Assembly: GCA_027451525.1 (NCBI GenBank)
Contig: DAIDJF010000002.1
Span: 113,851-176,282 of the forward strand
Origin: Ktedonobacterales bacterium
Lineage (GTDB): Bacteria; Chloroflexota; Ktedonobacteria; Ktedonobacterales; Ktedonobacteraceae
Length of the DNA stretch: 62,432 nt
Direction of reading: 5' to 3'
Both the position numbers and the translations under genes were made by a program. Below are positions 9,757 to 17,314 of this stretch, piece by piece (the first letter of the stretch is position 1; each line of letters opens with the position of its first letter). The notes under the pieces are model-generated. The model was not told the origin of the DNA. It saw nothing but the letters and a program-made list of their open reading frames with translations, and did no database searches.

Positions 9757-10246
9757 AACCCTTCCTTCATCTATCAAGAGCGGTCTTGTACGCTGCGTGC
9801 AGTCCATGGTGTATGCGCCAGCATGTTTAAAGATACCGACATGTAGCTTTACGTTCCTGCACGCACGATGTAAGCGAATGGAATACCAGAATGACTCCTA
9901 TTATATCATGTATTCTTCTCGTTGTGTCTAGTAGAGATGCCGAGATATGATATACATGATACAGCATACCAACAGGGAAAGACAGACATTTAGACAGCAG
10001 TTGCAAAAGCCTTGTGAATTGCCCAGTGGGTCGTGCGAGCGACAGATGGTGACAAATTTCATGGCTTCTACAAGAGACAGCAGAAACATTGTCGCAGCTT
10101 GATAAACATAGACAACCAGCACTACTACTGTTTTTTGCTCAAAGGGTGCCATGATGCGCGCACAAACATGGCATTGTGATATACTTTGACTGCGATATAC
10201 TTGACCTTTTTGTATCAAAGCAACCAATGCTCGGAGGGTGCCATCA
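9757..10246. promoter_or_regulatory. Divergent promoter region between tsaE operon and monooxygenase
   Basis: No convincing gene is present. On the minus strand a perfect TATAAT (9900-9905) with the extended TG form is the likely -10 of the tsa operon. It is overlapped by a 10-bp inverted repeat, TATCATGTAT at 9904-9913 with its complement at 9952-9961, a possible operator. On the plus strand TGATATACT (10177-10185) is an extended -10 for the monooxygenase. Directly after it, GATATACTTTGAC (from 10179) is repeated almost exactly as GATATACTTGAC (from 10195), 16 bases apart, which may be a regulator site. Confidence 0.5.
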
Positions 10247-11794
10247 ATGTCCTACGTCACTGACGACTATCAGCATACGACCTCTTCGCACGAGGAAACA
10301 TATGAGAAAACGCCAATACGCCATGTCCATATAGCTATTTTAGGTACGGGCTTCTCCGGTCTGGGTATGGCTATTCGCTTGAAACAGAGTGGTCAGCATG
10401 ATTTTGTTGTACTGGAGAAAGCATCTGATATCGGAGGCACATGGCGCGACAACACCTATCCGGGGTGTGCTTGCGATATTCCTTCGCACCTCTATTCCTT
10501 CTCGTTCGCCCTTAACCCTAAATGGAGCCATATGTATTCTCCACAGCACGAGATTCAGAGCTATTTGCGCCGCAGTGCGAGACGCTTTGGCATCATTCCC
10601 CATATTCAATGGAATAGCGAGATGCTGAATGCCACGTGGAATGAAAGCGACCAATACTGGCAGATCACGACGACGCAGGGGCTGCTTTTTGCTGATATCC
10701 TTATCCTCGGCAATGGTCCACTCAGCGAACCTTCGCTCCCCGCAATTCCTGGGATTGAGCATTTCGAGGGCACAATATTTCACTCGGCCCAGTGGCGGCA
10801 CGACTACGATCTAACAGGCAAACGTGTCGCGGTAATTGGCACGGGCGCATCGGCAATTCAGTTTGTACCGCGTATCCAACCAAAAGTAAAACAGCTTACG
10901 CTCTTCATGCGCACACCTCCCTGGATTATCCCGCGCATGGATCACCCTATTCCGGCCTGGCAACAACTCCTATTCGGCCTGTTGCCTATCACGCAACGGC
11001 TCGTGCGCACAAGAATGTACTGGCTGCGTGAATTGACGGCATTGAGCTTTGTCTATAAACCAAATATGATCGAACGCGGTATGCAACTTGCGCGCCACCA
11101 TATGGAAGCCCAGATAGCCGACCCTATCCTACGCCAAAAGCTCACGCCCACCTATACAATGGGCTGCAAGCGCGTCTTGCTCTCAGATGACTTCTATCCC
11201 GCGCTGACCCAACCCAATGTCGAGGCCGTCACAGAGCGCATTCGCGAGGTTCGAGCGCACAGCATCATCAGCGAAGATGGCACAGAACACGAGATCGACA
11301 CAATTATCTGCGCGACAGGCTTTCACGTCACCGATACGCAACTGCCGCAATGTATCTATGGACGCGGTGGTCATTCGCTCGCGCAAGAATGGCATGAAGG
11401 CACACATGCCTACTTTGGCACAACAGTCGCGGGCTTTCCTAACCTCTTCCTCCTCATAGGTCCGAATACAGGTCTCGGTCATAACTCAATGGTCTTTATG
11501 ATCGAGTCACAAATCACCTACATTCTGGATGCTCTACGTATTATGCATAAAAAGGCTATTCGTGCGCTAGAGGTACAACCAGAGGTACAGGAAACATTTA
11601 ACAGAGAAATGCAGGAGCGAATGAAGAGCACGGTTTGGAGTTCTGGATGCGCAAGCTGGTATCTGGATGCGCGCGGTCACAACACGACGCTCTGGCCCGG
11701 CTTTACATTTGAATTTCGGCGGCGCATCCGTCACTTTGACACGCAGCACTACCAGCTAACCGCGCAGCATACCTCTGCACCAATCACACAGTAG
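10247..11794 (+). CDS. Flavin monooxygenase of the Baeyer-Villiger type
   Basis: NADPH- and FAD-dependent oxygenase expected to insert oxygen next to a carbonyl, turning ketones into esters or lactones. The FAD Rossmann motif is ILGTGFSGLGMA near residue 30, the NADPH Rossmann motif is VIGTGASAIQFV, and between them lies FEGTIFHSAQWRHD, which fits the Baeyer-Villiger fingerprint FxGxxxHxxxW(P/D). The ATG at 10247 sits 8 bases after CGGAGGG; the GTG at 10238 would overlap that site. About 515 residues, normal length. It is followed after 14 bases by glycerate kinase, so the two are probably co-transcribed. The substrate is not predictable. Confidence 0.9.
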   Translation: MSYVTDDYQHTTSSHEETYEKTPIRHVHIAILGTGFSGLGMAIRLKQSGQHDFVVLEKASDIGGTWRDNTYPGCACDIPSHLYSFSFALNPKWSHMYSPQHEIQSYLRRSARRFGIIPHIQWNSEMLNATWNESDQYWQITTTQGLLFADILILGNGPLSEPSLPAIPGIEHFEGTIFHSAQWRHDYDLTGKRVAVIGTGASAIQFVPRIQPKVKQLTLFMRTPPWIIPRMDHPIPAWQQLLFGLLPITQRLVRTRMYWLRELTALSFVYKPNMIERGMQLARHHMEAQIADPILRQKLTPTYTMGCKRVLLSDDFYPALTQPNVEAVTERIREVRAHSIISEDGTEHEIDTIICATGFHVTDTQLPQCIYGRGGHSLAQEWHEGTHAYFGTTVAGFPNLFLLIGPNTGLGHNSMVFMIESQITYILDALRIMHKKAIRALEVQPEVQETFNREMQERMKSTVWSSGCASWYLDARGHNTTLWPGFTFEFRRRIRHFDTQHYQLTAQHTSAPITQ

Positions 11795-11808
11795 TAAAGG
11801 AGATGCTC

Positions 11809-12975
11809 ATGCATATCGTCGTTGCCCCTCAATCCTTAAAAGGTAGTCTGACCGCTGCCGAGGCAGGGCAGGCAATCGCACAGGGCATACAAAGGGTATA
11901 TCCAGAGGCCTCTATTACGATTGTACCGGTTGCGGATGGCGGCGAGGGCACGGTGCAGGCCCTCGTTGATGCCACCCACGGACATCTCATCGAACAAACA
12001 GTGACAGGGCCATTAGGTCACCCTGTCACCGCCTTCTTTGGCCTACTAGGCGATGGGCAAACGGCAGCAATTGAGATGGCGGCAGCGGCAGGGCTACCCC
12101 TGGTGCCACACGCGCAACGCGACCCACGCATTGCTACGACCTACGGAGTTGGTGAACTCATTGTAGCCGCCCTCGATTATGGCTGTCGCCGCTTCATCAT
12201 CGGCATTGGCGGGAGTGCTACCAACGATGGCGGCGCAGGCATGGCCCAGGCCCTGGGCGCAACACTGCTAATGGAAAATGGCGAGACTATTGCACGCGGT
12301 GGTGCCGCACTGGCAACGCTTGCGCACATTACAACGGCAACAATGGACCCACGCCTGCAAACCTGCACATTTGATGTTGCCTGCGATGTCACCAATCCTC
12401 TCTATGGTCCTTTAGGAGCCGCCGCTGTCTATGGGCCACAAAAAGGTGCGACGCCCGCTATCGTCGCGGAACTCGATGCTGCGCTACAACATTATGCCCG
12501 CATTATCGAGCGTGACCTGCATGAGAGCGTCAGTGATATTCCCGGAGCGGGGGCGGCGGGTGGTTTAGGGGCTGGAATGATTGCCTTCCTCCACGCAACA
12601 TTGCGCCCAGGAGCACAGATTGTTTTTGAAGCTGTACACTTGGAGGAAAAGCTGCGTACCGCCGATCTTGTATTAACCGCCGAGGGACAGCTAGATGTAC
12701 AGACAGGTTATGGCAAAAGCGTCGGTGCCGTGGCACACATGGCAAAACGCTACAGTCTTCCAGTCATTGCTATCGCAGGCGGTCTCGGTACGCACTATCA
12801 CACCGTCTACGAACTTGGCATTGACGGTATCGCCACTCTTCCATCTGGCCCTATGACCCTTGACTATGCGATTCAACACGCCGCCTCGCTGATGTGTGAC
12901 GCGACAGAACGCGCACTACGCCTTATCCGCATGGGCATTCAGATGCACGAGCATAACACGCCCGCCACTAAATAG
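11809..12975 (+). CDS. Glycerate kinase (GarK/GlxK family)
   Basis: Phosphorylates D-glycerate, typically to 2-phosphoglycerate, linking glyoxylate or glycerate use to glycolysis. The whole family pattern is visible: APQSLKGSLTAAEAGQAI at the start, VPVADGGEGTVQALVDAT, GVGELIVAALD, GIGGSATNDGGAGMAQALGA and the C-terminal LTAEGQLDVQTGYGKS. About 388 residues. The ATG at 11809 is chosen because AAAGGAG at 11796-11802 gives correct spacing; the ATG at 11803 lies too close. No glyoxylate carboligase or tartronate reductase gene is nearby, so the pathway is unknown. Confidence 0.95.
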   Translation: MHIVVAPQSLKGSLTAAEAGQAIAQGIQRVYPEASITIVPVADGGEGTVQALVDATHGHLIEQTVTGPLGHPVTAFFGLLGDGQTAAIEMAAAAGLPLVPHAQRDPRIATTYGVGELIVAALDYGCRRFIIGIGGSATNDGGAGMAQALGATLLMENGETIARGGAALATLAHITTATMDPRLQTCTFDVACDVTNPLYGPLGAAAVYGPQKGATPAIVAELDAALQHYARIIERDLHESVSDIPGAGAAGGLGAGMIAFLHATLRPGAQIVFEAVHLEEKLRTADLVLTAEGQLDVQTGYGKSVGAVAHMAKRYSLPVIAIAGGLGTHYHTVYELGIDGIATLPSGPMTLDYAIQHAASLMCDATERALRLIRMGIQMHEHNTPATK

Positions 12976-13181
12976 TTTTAAATAATTTGTAGCAAAACCG
13001 CATCTTTTAACGTCTCTCTCTATATAGGTGGAAGAGGTCTCTATACCGAAATTTTTGTGATCAAAAAGATGTTGTATCTAGTAGAGGGCTGTTACCCGTA
13101 TACGTATCAAGGAGACCGTCGTTCGGTCGCCGAGATGCCTATCCTCATAGCCCGTTCGGTTATTCACAAGGGAGTCCTTTC

Positions 13182-13382
13182 ATGACAGAACATTCTTACA
13201 CGACCGATGGTACTGAATTTCAGCATCTCCTCTCACTAGGTTTTTCAGAAGAAGAAGCCATCCGTTTGATTGATATGCGCAGTCACATGTCCGAACAGAG
13301 CGAGTATCGTGAATTGCTTGAAGAGAGTCGCCGCCTTCACTTTTTACGCTGGCTTATCGATAATAATCGTATTGGGAAATAA
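13182..13382 (+). CDS. Small acidic protein, function unknown
   Basis: A 66-residue protein with a good ribosome site (AAGGGAG) before the ATG. It is predicted mostly helical, with LLSLGFSEEEAIRLIDMRSH resembling a UBA-like or short helix-turn-helix pattern, then a charged C-terminal helix (EYRELLEESRRLHFLRWL). No signal peptide, membrane segment or cysteine. It is convergent with rnpB and separated from it by a large palindrome. A weak hairpin (13114-13128) lies in its upstream region. A real gene on start-site quality and codon pattern; no function is claimed. Confidence 0.7.
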   Translation: MTEHSYTTDGTEFQHLLSLGFSEEEAIRLIDMRSHMSEQSEYRELLEESRRLHFLRWLIDNNRIGK

Positions 13383-13475
13383 TAGCATAGCAACAGCATT
13401 TCGCATGAGGTGGCGTGATGCGTTTATGATCGTGAGGGTCATTATTCTACGATAACACATGCTTATCCCGTTCAT

Positions 13476-13544
13476 CATATGTGCGACCCACAAGAAAGCC
13501 CCTAACATCTAGTGTTAGGGGCTTTCTTGTGGGTCGCACATATG
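13476..13544. repeat. 32-bp perfect palindrome with 5-base loop at the end of rnpB
   Basis: Arms 13476-13507 and 13513-13544 are exact complements, with loop TCTAG. It touches the last base of the RNase P RNA gene and lies between that gene and the convergent small-protein gene, so it probably works as a two-way terminator or 3' stabiliser. No T-run follows on either strand. An element of identical geometry, but different sequence, lies at 23924-23992. Confidence 0.8.
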
Positions 13545-13948
13545 AGTAACCCGTAAGCCGAATTCTGTATCCGTGCCTGCTTGCGCAAGCACAGACGGCA
13601 ATCATCTATCTAGGGTATCGGTTGCCCAATACCTCAAGCGACCAACCCGGAAGTTGACAGGCGAGCAACCTGCAAGTAACCACTTGCGCAGTCACTATCC
13701 CTCCTGTTTGGTCTTGCTCCGAATGGGGTTTGCCCAGCCAACCAGTCACCTGGCTGCTGGTAAGCTCTTACCTCACCATTTCACCCTTACCCAACCGACA
13801 TGCTCTGTTATCTGCGTGTCTAGCGTCAGGCGGTATGTTTCTGTTGCACTTTCCTTGAGGTCACCCCCACTGGCCGTTAACCAGCATTCTGCTCTGTGGA
13901 GTTCGGACTTTCCTCGGCCCTGACGAGCCGCGATTGCCTGTGTTACTC
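13544..13948 (-). ncRNA. rnpB: RNase P RNA (bacterial class A type)
   Basis: Catalytic RNA that matures tRNA 5' ends with the protein RnpA. On the minus strand the 5' part contains GAGGAAAGTCCGAACTCC, the P4/CR-I signature, and the 3' end reads ATTCGGCTTACGGGTTACTC. The first and last helix strands GAGTAAC and GTTACTC pair to form P1, which fixes the ends at 13948 and 13544. The internal TAAGGGTGAAATGGTGAGGTAAG is CR-II/III-like. The length of about 405 bases fits class A. Reading frames inside it are accidental. Confidence 0.95.
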
Positions 13949-13958
13949 ACACGCACGG

Positions 13959-13964
13959 ATTATA
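13959..13964 (-). promoter_or_regulatory. -10 element of rnpB
   Basis: Minus-strand TATAAT, 11 bases upstream of the RNA 5' end, so transcription should begin at about 13948-13952. A good -35 is not obvious. Confidence 0.6.
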
Positions 13965-13998
13965 GCGTAACACATCTTGCCATTTTCGTCTACAAGCG

Positions 13999-14027
13999 TT
14001 GCGCTTCTTGGAAAAACGCGCTACAAT
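13999..14027 (+). promoter_or_regulatory. Promoter of selD-rnc-rpoN
   Basis: TTGCGC (13999-14004), a 17-base spacer and TACAAT (14022-14027). It is divergent from the rnpB promoter, and the two share about 70 bases. The leader to the selD ATG is about 35 bases and contains GAAGG 8 bases before the start. Confidence 0.6.
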
Positions 14028-14068
14028 GTCACAGGAAAAGTTCATAAAGATTTTTGAAGGATAATGTC

Positions 14069-15127
14069 ATGTCTACAGGGAGACAAATTCGTCTCACCTC
14101 GCTTGCCAGTTGCGCAGGCTGAGCATCTAAAATGGGTCCTGAGGCCCTGGCGCAGGTTCTGCGTCCACTTACACAACATCCAGCACCTGATGATTTGCTC
14201 GTCGGGCTGAATGCCGCAGACGATGCAGCAGTCTATCGGGTGAACGGTCAACAAGCGATTATTAGCACTGCGGATTTTTTTCCGCCCGTTGTTGACGATC
14301 CCTACGCCTTCGGAGCTATCGCCGCCGCCAATGCCGTAAGCGATATCTACGCAATGGGCGGGCAGGTACTCATGGCGATTAATCTGGTCGCGTGGCCCGA
14401 TGATGTAGAATATGCCATCCTTAGCGAAGTATTACGCGGCGGGGCAGATGTTGTCGTCCAGGCGGGTGGCATCATCGCGGGTGGTCACACCGTGACAGAT
14501 AAAGAACCCAAATATGGTCTCGCGGTCACTGGCATGGTTCACCCAGAGCATATTCTTACCAAAGGGGGAGCGCATCCTGGCGATCTGCTCGTGCTAGGCA
14601 AACCATTGGGCAGTGGCTTGATTACAACCGCGCATAAACGCGACCTTGTCAAAGAACAGGATTTACAGGAGGCAATCGCGTCAATGGCGCGTATCAATCG
14701 TGCCGCGAGCGCGGCTCTGGTGAGCGCAGGAGCAGCGGTTCACGCCGCAACCGATATTACGGGCTTCGGCCTCCTGGGTCATGCCTGGGAAATGGCAACG
14801 CAAAGTAAAACGGGCATGCGTTTTGAGTACGATGCGCTACCGTTGCTCCCAGGGGCACTGCACTATGCCGAACTCGGTTGTATACCAGGCGGCTCACACC
14901 GTAATGAGGATTACCTGACGCCGCATGTACGTATCAGCGAACGCCTTAGCATAACTGAACGCGCCATTCTTTGGGATCCACAGACATCGGGAGGCCTTTT
15001 CGCCGCTATCGCGCCTGATCTCTGGCCTTCATTGGCGACGTTAGCCCCAGGGGTTACATTCTGGCGCATTGGCGAAGTGACGGACGCCGTACAAGATGCA
15101 ACTCAGGTGCAGTTGGAGGTCAACTAA
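14069..15127 (+). CDS. selD: Selenide, water dikinase SelD, itself a selenoprotein (in-frame UGA)
   Basis: Makes selenophosphate from selenide and ATP, the selenium donor for selenocysteine and selenouridine. The frame from ATG 14069 reads MSTGRQIRLTSLASCAG, then UGA at 14120-14122, then ASKMGPEALAQVL and onward without a stop for 352 codons. In E. coli SelD this place is GAGCGCK with catalytic Cys17 and Lys20; the UGA (residue 18) falls on Cys17 and K21 on Lys20, so it reads as selenocysteine. The normal second Cys is Ser. Later motifs GGHTVTDKEPKYGLAVTG and TDITGFGLLGHAWEMA are typical. Downstream of the UGA a SECIS-like hairpin is present. A conventional start at 14132 would remove the active site. 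Stop and rnc start overlap as TAATG. Confidence 0.95.
14120..14165 (+). promoter_or_regulatory. Selenocysteine UGA and bacterial SECIS-like hairpin
   Basis: The UGA is at 14120-14122. A hairpin with stem GGCGCA (14149-14154) and UGCGUC (14160-14165) has apical loop GGUUC; the GGU in the loop and the GCA...UGC neck resemble the E. coli fdhF SECIS. The loop begins 32 bases after the UGA, within the range reported for bacterial SECIS elements. It would be the binding site for SelB. The fold was made by eye. Confidence 0.75.
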
Positions 15128-15810
15128 TGCGCGAAGCTCTAGAAGAGATCCTCGGCTTCCATTTTCGCAATCCCGCTCTACTAGAACTGGCTCTTACACA
15201 CCGATCTTATATCTATGAAGCGGCAGGTGAGGGGAAAAGTTCTAACGAGCGACTCGAATTTCTCGGTGACTCTATCCTGGCAATGATTAGTGCGGATTTT
15301 CTTTACCGTGTCTATCCCAATCTCACAGAGGGCGAGTTAACCGATGTACGGGCAGTCCTGGTGCGCACAGAGACGCTTGCCAATTTTGCACGCGAAATCA
15401 AATTAGGCGATTTCTTGATTATGGGCAAAGGCGAACATAGCACCGGTGGTGGGCAGCGCGTGCTGGCCTCTGCATTTGAGGCTCTATTAGCGGCGTTATA
15501 TCTCGATCAAGGGATCGAGACAACCAAGCAGTTTCTCTTGCCACGCCTGGAACCACTCGCGCATACAATCGTGTCTAAACGCCTGTTTAAGGACAACAAG
15601 TCCCGTTTTCAGGAATTAGCACAGGCTCACGACGGCATTACCCCTTCCTATCGCATCGCCAGCCAGGAAGGACCATCGCATAATCGTGAATTTACCGTGG
15701 AGGTTTTGCTGGGAGAACAGGTTGCTGGTCGCGGTCATGGACGTAATAAGCAGGCGGCAGAACAAGATGCTGCGCATGCAGCCCTTGTCAGCCGAGGATG
15801 GGCCGAGTAA
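15127..15810 (+). CDS. rnc: Ribonuclease III
   Basis: Cuts double-stranded RNA, including rRNA precursors. The signature ERLEFLGDSILAMISADFLY holds the catalytic acidic residues; the second acidic site is in ASAFEALLAALYLDQG. The C-terminal dsRNA-binding domain starts around DNKSRFQELAQ and ends with GRNKQAAEQDAAHAAL. 227 residues, standard length. Its ATG overlaps the selD stop, so translation is coupled to selD. Confidence 0.97.
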   Translation: MREALEEILGFHFRNPALLELALTHRSYIYEAAGEGKSSNERLEFLGDSILAMISADFLYRVYPNLTEGELTDVRAVLVRTETLANFAREIKLGDFLIMGKGEHSTGGGQRVLASAFEALLAALYLDQGIETTKQFLLPRLEPLAHTIVSKRLFKDNKSRFQELAQAHDGITPSYRIASQEGPSHNREFTVEVLLGEQVAGRGHGRNKQAAEQDAAHAALVSRGWAE

Positions 15811-15850
15811 TCTTCTTTCCGGCAACAAGGGACGATGAGGAGAATGAGGC

Positions 15851-17314
15851 ATGCGTTTAGAACATACGCCACGCCCAGAACATAATCTGCACGTCAGCAC
15901 GAGACTCATCACATCAAGCACCATTTTGCAATATTCAGCCGACGAATTAGATCGCGCGGTGAATCAAGAGCAGACCGAAAATCCCGTACTAGAGGTTCTC
16001 GAACAGCGTGTATGCCATTTCTGTGGCACACGTCTCTATGGAGCGACCTGTGCCGTGTGTGGACATTTTGCCCCCAGCACACAGGCAACTAGCATGCAAG
16101 AATCACTCTCCGCATATCAATTTTCCAATACTCAAGAACCGCTCTGGGAATATCAGCAGCAGGTATCTTACGATATTGATAACTACGGCTTTGCCGAAGC
16201 TGATAGCGACGATGCCTATGATCCAATGGCCCGCATTGCAATGGGCGAGACGCTGGCGGAAACACTGCTACACCAGCTAGAGGCTCTTGTGACACCCGAT
16301 GATGCCCCCATTGCCGAGCAACTCGTCGGCAATCTCAACGAACGTGGCTACCTTGAGATCAGCGTCGAGGAGATTGCCAGACAACTTCAGCTTCCCACTG
16401 AGCGCGTCACCTATGTTCTCAGTCAGCTTCACACGCTGGAACCACTCGGAATTGGCGCACGCAATCTGCGTGAGTGTCTCCTGATACAACTTGATGCTAT
16501 CAGCGAGCTTGCTCCTGCCCATCCGCTCACACGTCCCTTGATCGAGAACTACCTTGAACGACTGGGGCGCAATCAACTCGCTGAGATTGCGCGTGAACTC
16601 AAACAAGCCGAACAAGAGGTGCGACAGGCAGCCCTCTACATCCGTAGCATGTTACACCCGTTTCCTGCGCATATCTACTGGACCGATTATCCTGCCAAAC
16701 GCAATGGTGATGCAACGTATGTGCGTCCAGATATTTTTATTCGTAAGAACGAGAACGGCTTTGAAATTGAGCTGATTGAGGAACGGCGTTATAACTTCCG
16801 CATAGATAGCACTGGCCCTACAGAACAGCCACGTCAATCATCTTCCAGCACAGCTACTGAGGAGCGGCGCTATATGCATCACTATACAGATCGCGCCCGC
16901 TTCTTCGTCGAATGTATTCAAAGACGCTGGCGCACATTACGCCGCGTAACCGAAGTCGTGGTTGACTATCAGCATGATTTCTTGGAGAGAGGCATTCGCT
17001 ATCTGCGCCCATTGACACGGGCAGAGGTCGCGGCACGCCTCAATCTCGACGAAGGCACGGTCAGTCGGGCAACAGCGAACAAGTATGCGCTGCTGCCCAA
17101 TGGTCGGCTTATTCCATTATCAGACTTTTTTGACGGCTCGCTCGGCATCAAAGATATGATTCGCGAACTGCTTCACCATGAGCATCCACGCCACCGCTTG
17201 AGCGATGATGAGATTGCGCGCACCCTCACCGAGCAAGGCTATCCGATGGCGCGCCGCACAGTTACCAAGTATCGCGAGGAGATGGGCATCGGTTCCTCAC
17301 GCGAACGGAGTTGA
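15851..17314 (+). CDS. rpoN: Divergent RNA polymerase sigma-54 factor with inserted zinc ribbon
   Basis: Binds core RNA polymerase and recognises -24/-12 promoters, needing an AAA+ activator. The C-terminal half is clear: core-binding region, the helix-turn-helix AEVAARLNLDEGTVSRATANKY, and the RpoN box ARRTVTKYREEMGI. Region I (residues ~14-50) keeps LQYSADELDRAVNQEQTENPVLE but has lost most of the usual Gln/Leu richness. Immediately after it is CHFCG...CAVCG with Cys55, 58, 67 and 70, a zinc-ribbon pattern absent from ordinary sigma-54. 487 residues. The ATG follows GAGGAGAATGAGGC. It lies 40 bases after rnc. No sigma-54 activator was seen in the window. The tail overlaps the convergent rqcH by 18 bases. 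Confidence 0.9.
   Translation: MRLEHTPRPEHNLHVSTRLITSSTILQYSADELDRAVNQEQTENPVLEVLEQRVCHFCGTRLYGATCAVCGHFAPSTQATSMQESLSAYQFSNTQEPLWEYQQQVSYDIDNYGFAEADSDDAYDPMARIAMGETLAETLLHQLEALVTPDDAPIAEQLVGNLNERGYLEISVEEIARQLQLPTERVTYVLSQLHTLEPLGIGARNLRECLLIQLDAISELAPAHPLTRPLIENYLERLGRNQLAEIARELKQAEQEVRQAALYIRSMLHPFPAHIYWTDYPAKRNGDATYVRPDIFIRKNENGFEIELIEERRYNFRIDSTGPTEQPRQSSSSTATEERRYMHHYTDRARFFVECIQRRWRTLRRVTEVVVDYQHDFLERGIRYLRPLTRAEVAARLNLDEGTVSRATANKYALLPNGRLIPLSDFFDGSLGIKDMIRELLHHEHPRHRLSDDEIARTLTEQGYPMARRTVTKYREEMGIGSSRERS

Noticed and set aside
9928..10227. A 99-residue minus-strand reading frame with hydrophobic parts
   Set aside because: No ribosome site, Cys-rich random composition, and it covers the divergent promoter region.
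13573..13923. A 116-residue plus-strand reading frame
   Set aside because: It lies wholly inside RNase P RNA on the opposite strand and has no ribosome site or protein-like composition.
14132..15127. SelD as a conventional protein starting at ATG 14132
   Set aside because: That start removes the catalytic Cys/Sec-Gly-x-Lys segment and has no ribosome site; the UGA-containing frame is complete and better supported.
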